A stretch of DNA of 64,000 nucleotides from Ridgeia piscesae (Eukaryota > Annelida > Polychaeta > Sabellida > Siboglinidae), in NCBI GenBank assembly GCA_025642075.2, contig JAODUO010001192.1:43501-107500 (forward strand), given 5' to 3'. The notes beneath the pieces were generated by a model, which saw only the letters and a list, made by a program, of their open reading frames with translations, was not told where the DNA came from and did not search any database. Below, one piece after another: positions 24,699 through 36,082 of this stretch (position 1 is the first letter of the stretch; each line of letters starts with the position of its first letter). Made by a program: the position numbers and the translations under genes.

Positions 24699-26125
24699 TT
24701 AACTTTTTACAAGCCAAGTTAAGGTGAATTTTTTTTATCTTTCTTGAGTGTAGAATGATGGGAAAATTTAGGGGGTCTCGTCCGGAGGAGGTTTTGTCCT
24801 GGATTCAGCTTTACTTCTTTTATTCTAGTCTAACAATAACTGTTATTGACCTGTTATTAGATTGGGCTTGTGTTGCATTGGCTTAAACTGTGTTATATTA
24901 TATACAGTGTATGCAGAAAACCAAGCATATTTATTAAGGAAGTGTGACAATTATACATAAAAAATGGGTTTTAAAACGTTCATAGATTTAGCATGGACAC
25001 AATGTTGCTGTTTTATTGTTGTAAACGAGCAATTCACAAGCACTTCTTCCATAAGCTGGTATCAAGATACTAGAATAATTTCAAATAATTTATTTAAAAC
25101 CTGATATGTATAATATATGCATGAATGATTGTATTGATTTTAATGTTTATGAAGCACTTGGTTTTTCCAGTCTGCTTATAAAATTTAAATTGTATACAAG
25201 CATTCAGTTATCTCATTAAAAGATACTGCCTCAACATGAACTGTTTTAGCTTCAGTTTATATATATATATATATATATATGCACAATAGGTAGAATGTTG
25301 AATTAAAACCTTCCTAATCTCACAGTATGGTTTAAGAAAGAAATTCTAACTTATTGAAACAAAACGCTAACATTTGTTATATTTAGTTGAACTATGTAGT
25401 TGAACTATTTTTATCGTTTGGCTTGATTATAAGGTTTTTACCTGTGGTTGTTTACTGGATGTAACAGAGAATAAACAAATTAAACATAGCGTGGATAGAG
25501 AAACAGGCTACTGACTTGAGATTACATGGGATAAGTGTCTAAGTGAGTTCTTGGAAATTTTATTTTACAAAAAAAAAACCAATGTGGATTTGCGTTCACA
25601 AATGTTGATACTTGAAAGGTCTGCCCAAGAAGTCAATGAAAGACAAAAGACATTACATGACATATACTTTATATTCTAAACATTCACAGAATAGTAATTA
25701 AAAGTCCATAAATGTTTTCTTAACAGCCAGTCTTTGTCATTTACACCTGCACACTGTTTCGGACATAACATTGGGGAATTTTGCATTGCAACATCAACAG
25801 TGAATACACTGTTGCAACATTTCCCAGCATCGTTGCCAACACCCCATGTCAGAAACCATGCAACTTTCGTTCAGTTCTACACAATGCTGCAACATTTCCT
25901 AGCAGTCTCACCAACAAGTCAAAAACAATGTCACATTTACTGTTCTAAAACACTTGCAAGTTCCTGTGTCGAAAACAATTTTCATCTCCATTTGTTCTGT
26001 TCTAAAACACTTGCATGTTGCATCCCTTCCTACACCCCATGCCGGAAACAATGTCATTGCTGCTGCATCACATCGAAAATGCACTGATGTATTTGGAAAC
26101 CCGGAAAACCACAAGACACCTGGTG
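22982..26125. other. Intergenic DNA between GCNT-like and MED21
   Basis: No supported gene. It holds AT and CA microsatellites (about 24,643-24,699 and 25,259-25,280). At 25,800-26,070 there is an imperfect internal duplication ('acaccccatgtcagaaacca' versus 'acaccccatgccggaaacaa'; 'gttctaaaacacttgca' twice) that creates a spurious plus-strand open frame. The minus-strand AATAAA at 25,559-25,564 is a candidate MED21 poly(A) signal. Confidence 0.6.
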
Positions 26126-29100
26126 TCATAACTGCGCACTTTGCAGGGCCTGACTGTCCAGTTGCGTTTGAGCGATATCGTGTAATGCTTGCTGTATCTG
26201 TGTCAACAGTGTCTCCCCCTGTTGGACAACCTCTTCAAGCTGTCGAGCGGCTTCCTGATTTTCTTCCTCTAACCGACACAAACTTGCGAGCTGAGGGAGG
26301 AATAATGATGAAATTATTATAACATTTTGGAATAAAATATAAATTCTGAAATCTCACATATTTGTTATCCAAACACTAAGCTAAATTATTTATGTCTTGC
26401 ACTCAATGTTATTCTGCTTAGAAGCATTATTTCCATGATCTTATTACATAAGTTGCATTTAATTCCGTTTGCCTCCAGATATGACATTGCATGCAACATA
26501 AGTTTAAACAACTTCAGTGGCGCCACCTGGAGAATGAATGCAAACTACAAAATAAAACAATGTGCCATTGCTGAAGAGATCACCAATGACAAGTTCCGAA
26601 ATCAGTGGTTCTAGGAACTGAGAGGTGTTAGGAAGAGGCTAAAGGACATGGACGCCTGGGAGAAGATGCACTTACACTGATTAACACGTACAAGAAACAA
26701 GCAAGAATAACATTAGAATATCGGGAAGGTAACTTGACCTTAAAAAACAGGTAAATAGCAGGGCTGGCAAGTTACTCGGTGACACTGTCAGTGGTAAATA
26801 TTTGTCTCACTGGTTTCACACTGTGTAAATCTAATCTGGTATGGATGTCCCATTACCATAATGTGTAGCTTGACTGGGTGTTGTAATTAGCATATTATTT
26901 ACATCAATTTGACTACACATACATCAACCAATGTTTAATCAGTCACTTTCACACGTGAGAGAGAGAGAGACACTCGTGTTGGCTAAGCAACAATTGTATG
27001 ACTGGATTAAATTACAGAGTATGCTACCAGCATAACTGAAGTTACTGAACACTGTAAAATTATTACGAACTAACTTACAATTAACTTACACATGGAACAA
27101 CTACAGCCACCATTACAACAGACATGTTGAACGTAGGCCAATGATAACAATTGCCCAATAAATCAAACTTGCATTCTCCATTGATGCCCCCAAAGAACCA
27201 CTCAATTTCTTCAGACACAAGTAAAAAATAATAATAAATATTTTAGATGCATGTGATTTTTGACAGTTGGTAGGAACTGCAGGGATGGGTCATATTCCAG
27301 TTTATAATTATTTGTTGGTGAGCAACTTGGATGCAGCCAAGTGTAATGCACCTTGACTTCAGGAATTTACTGCTAAAAAGTGATGTGTCACTATCCTGCA
27401 GTTGTAACGTAACTGTGTGCTAAAATAATAAGTTAATAAAATAAATATGAGAAATAGATAAATACAATTAACTGTACATTAATCGGAGCCAGATATGTAT
27501 GTTACTTTGTATATGTTTTAATTCTAAAACTACAGAATATATAAGTCAGTGGTCCAAGGATACAGATGAAGATTAAAACCAGAAGATGTGGAGGTGATAT
27601 TTACAGTACCTTTAGTATATAGTACTTTTCACATGATAAAGTTTTTTTACAAGTGCTGTATATAATCAATAAAATTATTAAAATGTACAAAAAGTCTGAC
27701 ATGATATCTCATGCTCAATACAGTCTCTGAGTATCGTATAGTGTGCTGTATCTTCACGTGAGGTTGTACTGTGTGTTCTGAGTTCTGACTCGTATATACC
27801 TGTAACTCTGGAGAAGAGTCTTCATTTGGCAATGAATCAATGAGTACATCGATGTCTTTGGCTGTCCGGGCTATCAACTGTGCAAACAGTGCTGCGTTCT
27901 CTGCAAAATTATTTTATCAAATAGCTTTAGCAAAATATTTAATAGCATAAAGTTCTGTTAAGGTTTTATTACTTACATTGTGCTTTCTGAAAATGGTACA
28001 TGAAATTGTCAGCTGTCAAAGAAAGCTATTGTGCAAACAAATGGCCACCACAGACATGGATTTATAAAGATCACAATATCAATTTTATTGTAAATACATA
28101 GCTGTTCAAATATGCTTTTCAACACTTATATTACTTATTTTTAATACATCATGTGTATTATTATTTAATTAATGACACATGCATCAATAAGAATTCCTTC
28201 AATTAAAGAATAATTGACAAACATGACTCCAGTGCAACCTGAATTCATCTTAGCTTACACACGTGTGCAGTGATTAGGAAACGAGAAGATGTATAGTGTA
28301 GATGTTGTTTTGCTTGAAAGAATCCTCACCAGGTAGTACGTGAAGAGTGACCTGTGTGAATGCTACAACTCACCCTCATTTGTCACAGCTGGCTGTTTGG
28401 ACGCTGTCTTCTCAAAGCCAGTGAAACTGCCACTGGGTGCAAATTGTTGCAAGATGCCGACAGCATTGCAAAGGTGGTCTGCAAGCTGAAGCAAGGAACA
28501 ACGTTTATAAATTTGCGCAGCTTTGAGCTACACAATTGTGGGTCATTTTCAGACTTTCTTAAAGGGAATAGAAACAAGGCATTACCTAAAACTTGTTTTC
28601 CATGTACATATAAAGATTAAGTATGTATGTAACATATGTATGTATTCAAAACATAAAAAAATACATTTGTAGTACAAATTCAGTTTTAAACCTATCAGCA
28701 TAGTGATTTCCACGGAAAGCTGGAAGTTAATTAGATCAAGGACCCTTTCTACGTATTCAGAGCATGCTTACAAGGATAGTTTTTGTGTCGAAATAAGCAT
28801 CATAATAAATTAGGGTGTGATATTCCAATGTAACACAAACACTAGTCATCACAGGGAACACATTTATCTTATGATTCCACATGAATAATTTTTTTACAAG
28901 ATTGCGGCCAGAGGTTTTGCAGAGGCCTGATTGAGCATCGGGTTCGACACCGCCTTCAGTTTTTTTCTGAGTAATTGTATCGATTGCAGCCCATGGAAGA
29001 TACTTCATCCAAGGACACAAACATTACAGACAGAAATGTTATGTAATCCATTAATATTACTAGTGTGGTGATGTATGGAGGCGGAGTTGTAAATTTAATG

Positions 29101-31583
29101 TAACTTTAAATCCAGTACCGAAACTCCACTGTTCTCCATAGCACAGTTAATATTTGTATACACTTTTGTTTATGTTTTCACTAAATAATAACCGAATCAT
29201 TTTAAATCAGTGAATGATGCACTGCTTGTGTTTTTTATTGTTGTAGTAATTATTTAGTTCAGACAAAATATGATACCGGGTAATCGTATATTAAGATGAT
29301 GTATATTTCTAAATTTAAATTATTGTTAATACATGTGAAAACAAATTGTGATGTCTTGATTTTCGTGGTATATAAATAATTACTACAAAAAATACAAGCA
29401 GTACCCTCGTAGTCTATATCACTGCTTTATGATTTGATTTATATTTATTATTTTGTGAAAAGTTAAACAAACAAATGACAAAAAGATATAAATGGTTTTG
29501 TGTCGGATTCAAACATGTGTCCTTTCGATGGTAAAAGCGAACGAACCTAATAAACGTGTCCACCAATTGAGCCACGGAAACAGTTGGGTTTCTACTCCCG
29601 GATTTAAAGTGTAATTGTTAAATATACAACTTCTTCACACATCAGCATATTAATTATTACTTATGGCATACACAACATGTATTCCTGACGTCAAGTACAT
29701 ACTATCTGTTTGTAATGTATGTGTCCTGACGTGGATTATGTCACAGCGGCTTGCAAACGATACAATTACTTTGAAAACAAGCCAAAGACGGCGGTGATCT
29801 CGAAGCTCAGATAGACCTCCGCAAAACTTCTGGCTTCAAGTTTACAAAAACACAATTTTATATAAACATACATGTATAATGTGTATATAAATATTGTCTC
29901 TATTTACACATACACACACACATATAGTATTCAGACAGTGTATATTACATCATTATCTATATATTACAAATGTATGTATTAAATGTGCTCTTGTTATAGT
30001 ATAATGAATGAATTCCTCTGTATGGATGTTTATAGGCCTTACCATGACTGTGTTGTTTGCGATGGGTTCCCTTTGAGACAACACCCTTACAGTGTGTGTT
30101 TATTTGTTGTTTGACTGCCGTAACATTAAAGGCATCCTAATAAACAGTGGCCTGTGCTAATCTAATTGAAACTGTTGAGCACATTGTTTGGGGTGACCAC
30201 CTCCGTGTAATGGATTCATTGAACGTATGCAATGAGTGACAATTGTTGTAAAAAGTGTTATACAGGGTTCGAAATAGTGGTAGCCCGGTAGCCCGAGGCT
30301 ACCAGAATTGCTGTCGGGCTACTACAATTGGAGACAGCAGTAGCCCGGTGGTCTACCACAGAATCTGGGTCACTAATGGCGCAGGTCAAGTGTCTGAGAC
30401 GACTCAATGGCTTCCACTGGGTTGAAACAATTGTATCCAATTAACCACTTCAAAGACATCGTTGGCACAATGGGGCCCGTGTCAATAAACTACCCAATAA
30501 ACTTACTGCACACCCTTAAAGACCACCCTGGATTACGTAATAAACCGACCTATTGACAGGATGAGGTAGTTTAAAACATTGTTACAGGCTGCACTTCCAA
30601 GTACTGGGAAGTCAATTTCTGAGAAATCCACTAGTCTTGTATTAGAAATGGGAAAGTTGTTTCTTTTGTACACAATATGTTTTTGTAATGCATCCAAGCC
30701 AGGGCAATTTGAAGCACTGTTCAAATAAAAACATGTTAAAGTATGTAAGCCTAGTATCTATATTATAATAAACAATAATACTTATGCAATTTATACAGCA
30801 CATTTGAGAATATTAAATTGAATAATTCAAAATTGTTTTGTAATATGGGTAAACATGTAACTGAGTACAAGCACTGCTAAATTATATTGATTTTATGTTA
30901 TACAATAATAATTTATCGATGTTATATTCAAATGTCAAAAAGAGGAACTACCTTTGAACAATTTTTTTTGGAATATACAGAGTGTTATATAAGTTAGTTA
31001 TTATTATGCAATTTCGATATGACACACCAAAACGGTGAAATGCACCCTTTTGGTTGTTGCCGTTTTGGATGTGTCGTTGTTTTGGATTTGTTGCCGTTTT
31101 TGATGTGTCGCCGTTTTCGTTTTGTCCCCGTTTTGACTTGTATCTGGTTCAATGGGCCGAATCATCTGAATTCAACTGAAATCGAGGCGGGTCCTGATTC
31201 TATCTTTCAACAAGACAAGTGCACGTTTGACTGATGTGGGGTCCCAATAATGAGTTTTATAAAAGACAAACGACTGGTGAAGATGGTGCATTTCAGTTAT
31301 AAGAAATTATTAAATAACCTAATCCTGTCCATAACCTAATTATTACTAGTAAGTAGGTACTGCATTATGCAAAGCACCACAAGAGGCAATTACTCCATTT
31401 ATCGCTCACCAGTGTCGATACAAATGGCATACAAGTACATAAACATTGACAAACTATATTGTTTAGCAAATAATTATTGGACATAGTAACCAACTGCATA
31501 CAAGAAATGTCATGTCGTTTCGTGCGTGTGGTGCAATATACCTGATTTACGCAGTCTTGTAACTGAGTTAGCCGGTCCGCCAT
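26126..31583 (-). CDS. MED21: Mediator complex subunit 21
   Basis: A subunit of the Mediator middle module that heterodimerises with MED7 to bridge transcription factors and RNA polymerase II in the nucleus. Four exons on the minus strand: 31542-31583, 28374-28485, 27800-27900 and 26126-26290. Phases join exactly (0, 1, 0) and give 139 residues (human MED21 about 144). Diagnostic stretches are [14 protein letters not shown] (1-14), [32 protein letters not shown] (the most conserved motif) and the C-terminal coiled-coil helix [20 protein letters not shown]. An in-frame TGA lies two codons before the start. The first exon encodes only 14 residues and is followed by a 3.1-kb intron. The plus-strand open frame over the last exon is a shadow. 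The gene is divergent from RPLP2. Confidence 0.96.
26461..26692 (+). pseudogene. Possible ORF relic inside MED21 intron 3
   Basis: After an acceptor-like tttgcctccag, one frame reads [20 protein letters not shown] and continues FRNQWF, then a TAG, then [18 protein letters not shown] and a TGA. The composition looks coding but no family is recognised, and the internal stop argues for a relic or chance. Confidence 0.2.
29498..29583 (-). repeat. tRNA-like relic in MED21 intron 1
   Basis: On the minus strand 'ccgtggctcaattggtggac' is a good box A and tgtttgaatcc is a weak box B about 60 bases on. No acceptor stem closes, so it is a SINE head or tRNA pseudogene. Confidence 0.4.
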
Positions 31584-32149
31584 TATTCAAGCTCAACTAT
31601 GGCCTACGTGCCAGATGCCATTCACATTACCCCTCTTCCCGGTAGCTAATATAAGCCTTTTTTCTGCAAGGATTCAGGACACTGATTTAAATAATACATA
31701 TTTTTGTTTCGTTATGTTATAGAATTGAGATGTTAAGCCAATCCCATTATACGTTAATTAATTTGCGTTGCAAAAATACTGATGTAGAAGCTGCACAATT
31801 TTTAATTAATAAAGATAAAAATTATATTACAGTTACTATTAAGAACTGGGTTTACATGCGCGCATTTAAAATCATTAGGAATTAAGCCGGAGCACAATGG
31901 TGTTATAACCAAACGACATCGTTATATCAATGACAGACGGTAGAAAGGTGGTAATGTGGCATAAAGTTAAAGTTATTTGAGATTGGGTTTAATTAACTAA
32001 ATTCCATAAAAAGTTATTCATTCATTTTTTAGAAAGCTCATAAATTAATTGACTGGATATAACTTAATTAATTAATTAGCAGTTTAGTTTCTTAACACAT
32101 TCGCATGACTGCTACGTACATACGGCGGGTATGTGACTACATACACTTT

Positions 32150-32201
<52 letters not shown>

Positions 32202-33776
32202 ATATATAAACACTGATATTATTGGATTATAAAATTTATACTCTTAGAAAACGGCATTTAAATTGGCACTTTCGGCCCGTTGAATAGTACAATTATTGTA
32301 TGTTTTCCTGATATCATATTATTTGTTTCAATAAGTTTAAGAATAAGAATGTATTATATTTGCTGTCCAGTGGCTATAATAACATCATTATTATTATTAT
32401 TATTATCGCGTTGATTGACAACTATTTTATACTATGATTTTTTAAATTTTATATGTTATTGTTTTATTTAATGTTTTCAGTTTTATGTAACGCGCCCGAC
32501 GGCATTTTCTCTTAAGTAGTTTCGGGCGCTATAAAAAGTTATATTTTATTTATTATTTGAAGGTAAAATTTACGGAATCATCTGGTCAGTAGGTGAACAC
32601 TGGATCACTCCGTGCCGGAAATGGGGCAAACCCGCAATAAGCAACTTCCTTTTGCGAAATTTGATAAAACAGGCTTGTGTGCACACCGTTTCGTGTCTCA
32701 AAGAAGACTTAAACGTAAGAGTTTAAAAAATGCAATTTTGTATATCTGCTATCCAGTGGCTACTAACATATCAAGTCATATTGGCATAGGCCTCTGAACT
32801 GAATTACAGTTAAATAAAAATGAGATATTTAACAGAAATTGTCTACACTTACCACGTGTGGTTTGGGAACATGGCCAATGCCCGTCACGGTGTCAGTGCA
32901 TTGGCTTGGAATGGGAGTTGGCGAGTTTTCTTAGCTAAGCTTTTAAATGCTGACCACATTTCGATAATATTTTCTTCACAATACTTTCTGGATTAAAATT
33001 TTCATAATTAAAATATATGTTATGTGGGCATACATTTCGTAATTAAATTGTATGGAAAAAAGGTTGGACATTTTAAAATTCAAGCCACATCAAGCTCCAG
33101 GCGGCTAACATGCCCCCTATTCCCATAGAAGCAGGCCTACCTTGAGTTTGCTGTTATCACCAATATATTTACGCTGTAACTGCTAGCCTGGTGCGTAAAA
33201 TTATGATAATTATGTTCTGTGGAGGTCCAAACAACGAATCACACACAGTTGCTCATCAATCCATAATCACATAATTGCTCATCAATTAAAGGAAAAGGCT
33301 TAACCTTCTTGTAGCCAGAACGCCCAGATCAACAAAAATTGCCAGAATGCGTGAATATGCCGGAGTACACATTTAAACTGCATACAGCAAAAAAGCATCC
33401 AATAGTGGCAATTTATTTAAGCAGTTAACAGATCATAATTTGGATGTTTCACTGGCAAGGGTCAGAAGTTTACTGGTGATTTCCGAGGCTGCAGCTACAT
33501 TGTCAGTCACCACACTGTTTTGTAGTCGAACATGTGCTAAATTTCTGGTACATATGATAGTCATGATCAGTGAATATATTTTCAGCCATTGAGATTATAG
33601 TCAAACATTTGCTGTGGGCATAAATATGGAAGCAAAGCCTATTAGTACAGTCACATATGACAAAGAACCTAATCAACTGTTGATAGTTCCTCCACACAAA
33701 TTATTGGATTTTCTTTTGTATGAATTTAAATGACAGTTCAGAAGCAGGCATTGCATTGATGGTGTTTGCTTCCAGC
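31584..33776. other. MED21-RPLP2 head-to-head interval
   Basis: It lies between the MED21 start and the first RPLP2 coding exon. An acceptor (tgcttccag) lies directly before the RPLP2 start codon, so a noncoding RPLP2 exon must be in or near this interval. A pyrimidine-rich cccctcttcccg|gtagct at about 31,630 is one weak candidate. An (AT)n tract occupies 32,153-32,208. No other gene is seen. Confidence 0.5.
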
Positions 33777-34973
33777 ATGCGTTACGTGGCCGCATATTTG
33801 CTTGCTGTACTGGGTGGCAACGCCAGCCCATCAGACAAAGACATCAAGAAGATCCTCAGCAGTGTCGGAATCGACGCCGATGATGCTTGCATGAAGAAGG
33901 TCATCTCCGAGCTGAAGGGCAAGGATGTCGCTGACGTAATGGCTTCTGGTATGCACTTTTGCTGGAATGTTTCAAAATTGCAATGGTGTACAAAGCACAA
34001 ATCTTTATAGGCTTGCTCATCATTCTAAACGTGAATTTGTTAAGAATAAAACAAACTACATTTTGTGAAAAAGCCGTTTTTGTTGTCTAACATGTGTATA
34101 TCTAATTATGCCAACAGCAGTTGGGCACCCCCTTTTTAAATTTAGTGGACGTTACATGTAATCTCTGCGAAATGTTTGCATTCTACAGAGAATGATTCTG
34201 CTGATGTGTTGCAATCATAATTTAGTGTTTCTGGTGCACTGGTATTAATGTTACATTTTCTTGTAGGTCGTAACAAGCTGTCGTCCATGCCATCTGGAGG
34301 AGGTGCTGCTGCCTCGTCTGGAGGTGCTGCTGCAGGTGGTGACGATAAGAGTAAGTTTATTACAGCTCAACTATTGTATGGCTGAATTTATATCGCTACT
34401 GTTTTCTGGACAGTGTATTTATGAATGTTGGATTTTGCATATCAGAATTTTTGAGTGAAATATCATTATTGTGATCTCCATTGATCACGTCAGTGACTGG
34501 ATGCTACTAAAATATGATGAAATGAGTGCCGTTGTCCAATAAAAAAAATTGTGGGAATTTTTTACATTCATATGTGTGCGTAGGGTGTTGTGCTCAAACA
34601 AAGTCTCATTAACTGTTCATGTTTAGTCCATTTTCTACAAATAAGCTGAATTACTTGTTTCACACAGCTTCAATTTTTGTGTCTAGCAGAACAAACTATT
34701 GCACAAGGTAAAACAAAGTTTGGTGCAAGGCTGACCACGATACTATTCCTTAGTTAACATCAGTGCTCACTGATCTTGGTCACACAATTCCCACCCTTCA
34801 CCCCCACTTTGAGGGCATCCACTTCACTTACTATTCGTTCTCATCCCAGCCAGTTGTGTCACCCAATCTCATACCCGGTGTTGTTATTTGCAGAGGAGGA
34901 TTCCAAGAAGAAGGACGAGTCGGAGGAGGAGGAGGAGGACGATGCCGACATGGGCTTTGGTCTTTTCGATTAA
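33777..34973 (+). CDS. RPLP2: 60S acidic ribosomal protein P2
   Basis: A component of the P0/(P1-P2)2 lateral stalk of the 60S subunit, which recruits and stimulates translational GTPases. Coding exons are 33777-33948, 34267-34350 and 34894-34973; phases fit and give 111 residues, the normal size. The N-terminal dimerisation domain starts MRYVAAYLLAVLGG and contains DIKKILSSVGIDADD and VISELKGKDVADVMASG. An Ala/Gly/Ser hinge follows (GGGAAASSGGAAAGG). The acidic tail ends EEEDDADMGFGLFD, the universal stalk C-terminus that binds elongation factors. The start is set by the family N-terminus and sits one base after a splice acceptor. MRY rather than MAS separates P2 from P1. The gene is probably highly expressed. 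Confidence 0.97.
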
Positions 34974-34990
34974 TATGTGTACCAACTAAT

Positions 34991-34996
34991 AATAAA
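34991..34996 (+). terminator. Candidate RPLP2 poly(A) signal
   Basis: AATAAA lies 18 bases past the RPLP2 stop codon, suggesting a very short 3' UTR as is common for ribosomal protein genes. Followed by gt-rich sequence (atgtgtgggtgttg). Confidence 0.7.
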
Positions 34997-35261
34997 TTGG
35001 TAGCTACATATTGGATATGTGTGGGTGTTGCTTATTCGTTTGAGTGTTTCTGTCATAATTGTCTCATTCCACCACAACATTAATCTCGGCACCAACACTT
35101 GTTTGGGATACAGGTCAGAATATAGTTGAAGGGTCATCTAGGGGAATTTTACTGCTACACTACATACTAAGACGTTATAAAACTAAGTAAGAACAACTGG
35201 TACATGTATATTACTTGAAAGAACTTTCTTATTCATGGTGTAGATCTTTATAAACAATGGA

Positions 35262-35301
35262 ATTGTTCCACCACAGCCATTTTGGGCTGTGATGGAACAA
35301 T
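35262..35301. repeat. 17-bp-stem hairpin
   Basis: attgttccaccacagcc and ggctgtgatggaacaat are inverted repeats with one mismatch around a 6-base loop. It lies between the convergent RPLP2 and SBDS genes. No function is assigned. Confidence 0.6.
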
Positions 35302-35878
35302 ACATAAGTGTTGGGAGTACCGATAGGCCAGTTTTTGATTACACGCAAGTTGTGGGCACAACGCAAGTTATGCCTGTAAAATGATGTGGTCCATTCCTCT
35401 AGACTACCTAGAATTAGTAGTAATTTGTAGCAAGCTTCCATGTAAAAATTAACATTGAAAGGTTTTGTTTAACTATCTGGTATGTGTGCGTGCAATAAAT
35501 CTTGTTTTGAAACTGGTTCAGTAAAGGTCTTAAGAACACAATTATTAATAACACAAAAAAGTTGGAACAAACTAATTATTTACCCAGTAATTCTCCCAAC
35601 ATTCGCCAAGTGTTTGTAAATTTAGACATGATTTCCAATTGCTCCTAAAATGCCTTGACACAAGTTGATTGATTGACGAACTGCTAACCTTGTCACTTAG
35701 ATCATATTAGTCCTAATATGACCATACTTAATTATTACTTATGTTCTTGAGAGGAACATATGAACACACTACTGCTATCTCAAGAACAATATCACTGCTG
35801 TTGTATGCCATAAAGCCTGAAGAAAGTTATTTCACATACTGACTTGACCAGACAGATAAACATAAATTGAGAACTGGG

Positions 35879-35884
35879 TTTATT
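35879..35884 (-). terminator. Candidate SBDS poly(A) signal
   Basis: TTTATT on the plus strand reads AATAAA on the minus strand, about 200 bases past the SBDS stop codon. Confidence 0.5.
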
Positions 35885-36082
35885 CATAATTGCATGTAAT
35901 TTGCTGAACGCTATTGTCCTAGTTACTCGTCAGATTAATGTGCCTGTACACACCAAATATCCTGATACCCAACAACGAGGCGATGACAGTTTATAAACCA
36001 CACAAAGATGTCCGAGTTTCGGAATTTCCTTGGAAGCTCAAAAGCATAAATAGCAGGGTTGCAGGAAGACCTTGAAGCGTGT

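Noticed and set aside
25734..26322. Plus-strand open frames at 25,734-26,087 and 25,954-26,322
   Set aside because: They overlap an imperfect repeat and, on the other strand, the real last exon of MED21; no similarity recognised.
34763..35083. 106-residue frame overlapping the last RPLP2 exon
   Set aside because: Wrong frame; the RPLP2 frame ending in GFGLFD is the family sequence.
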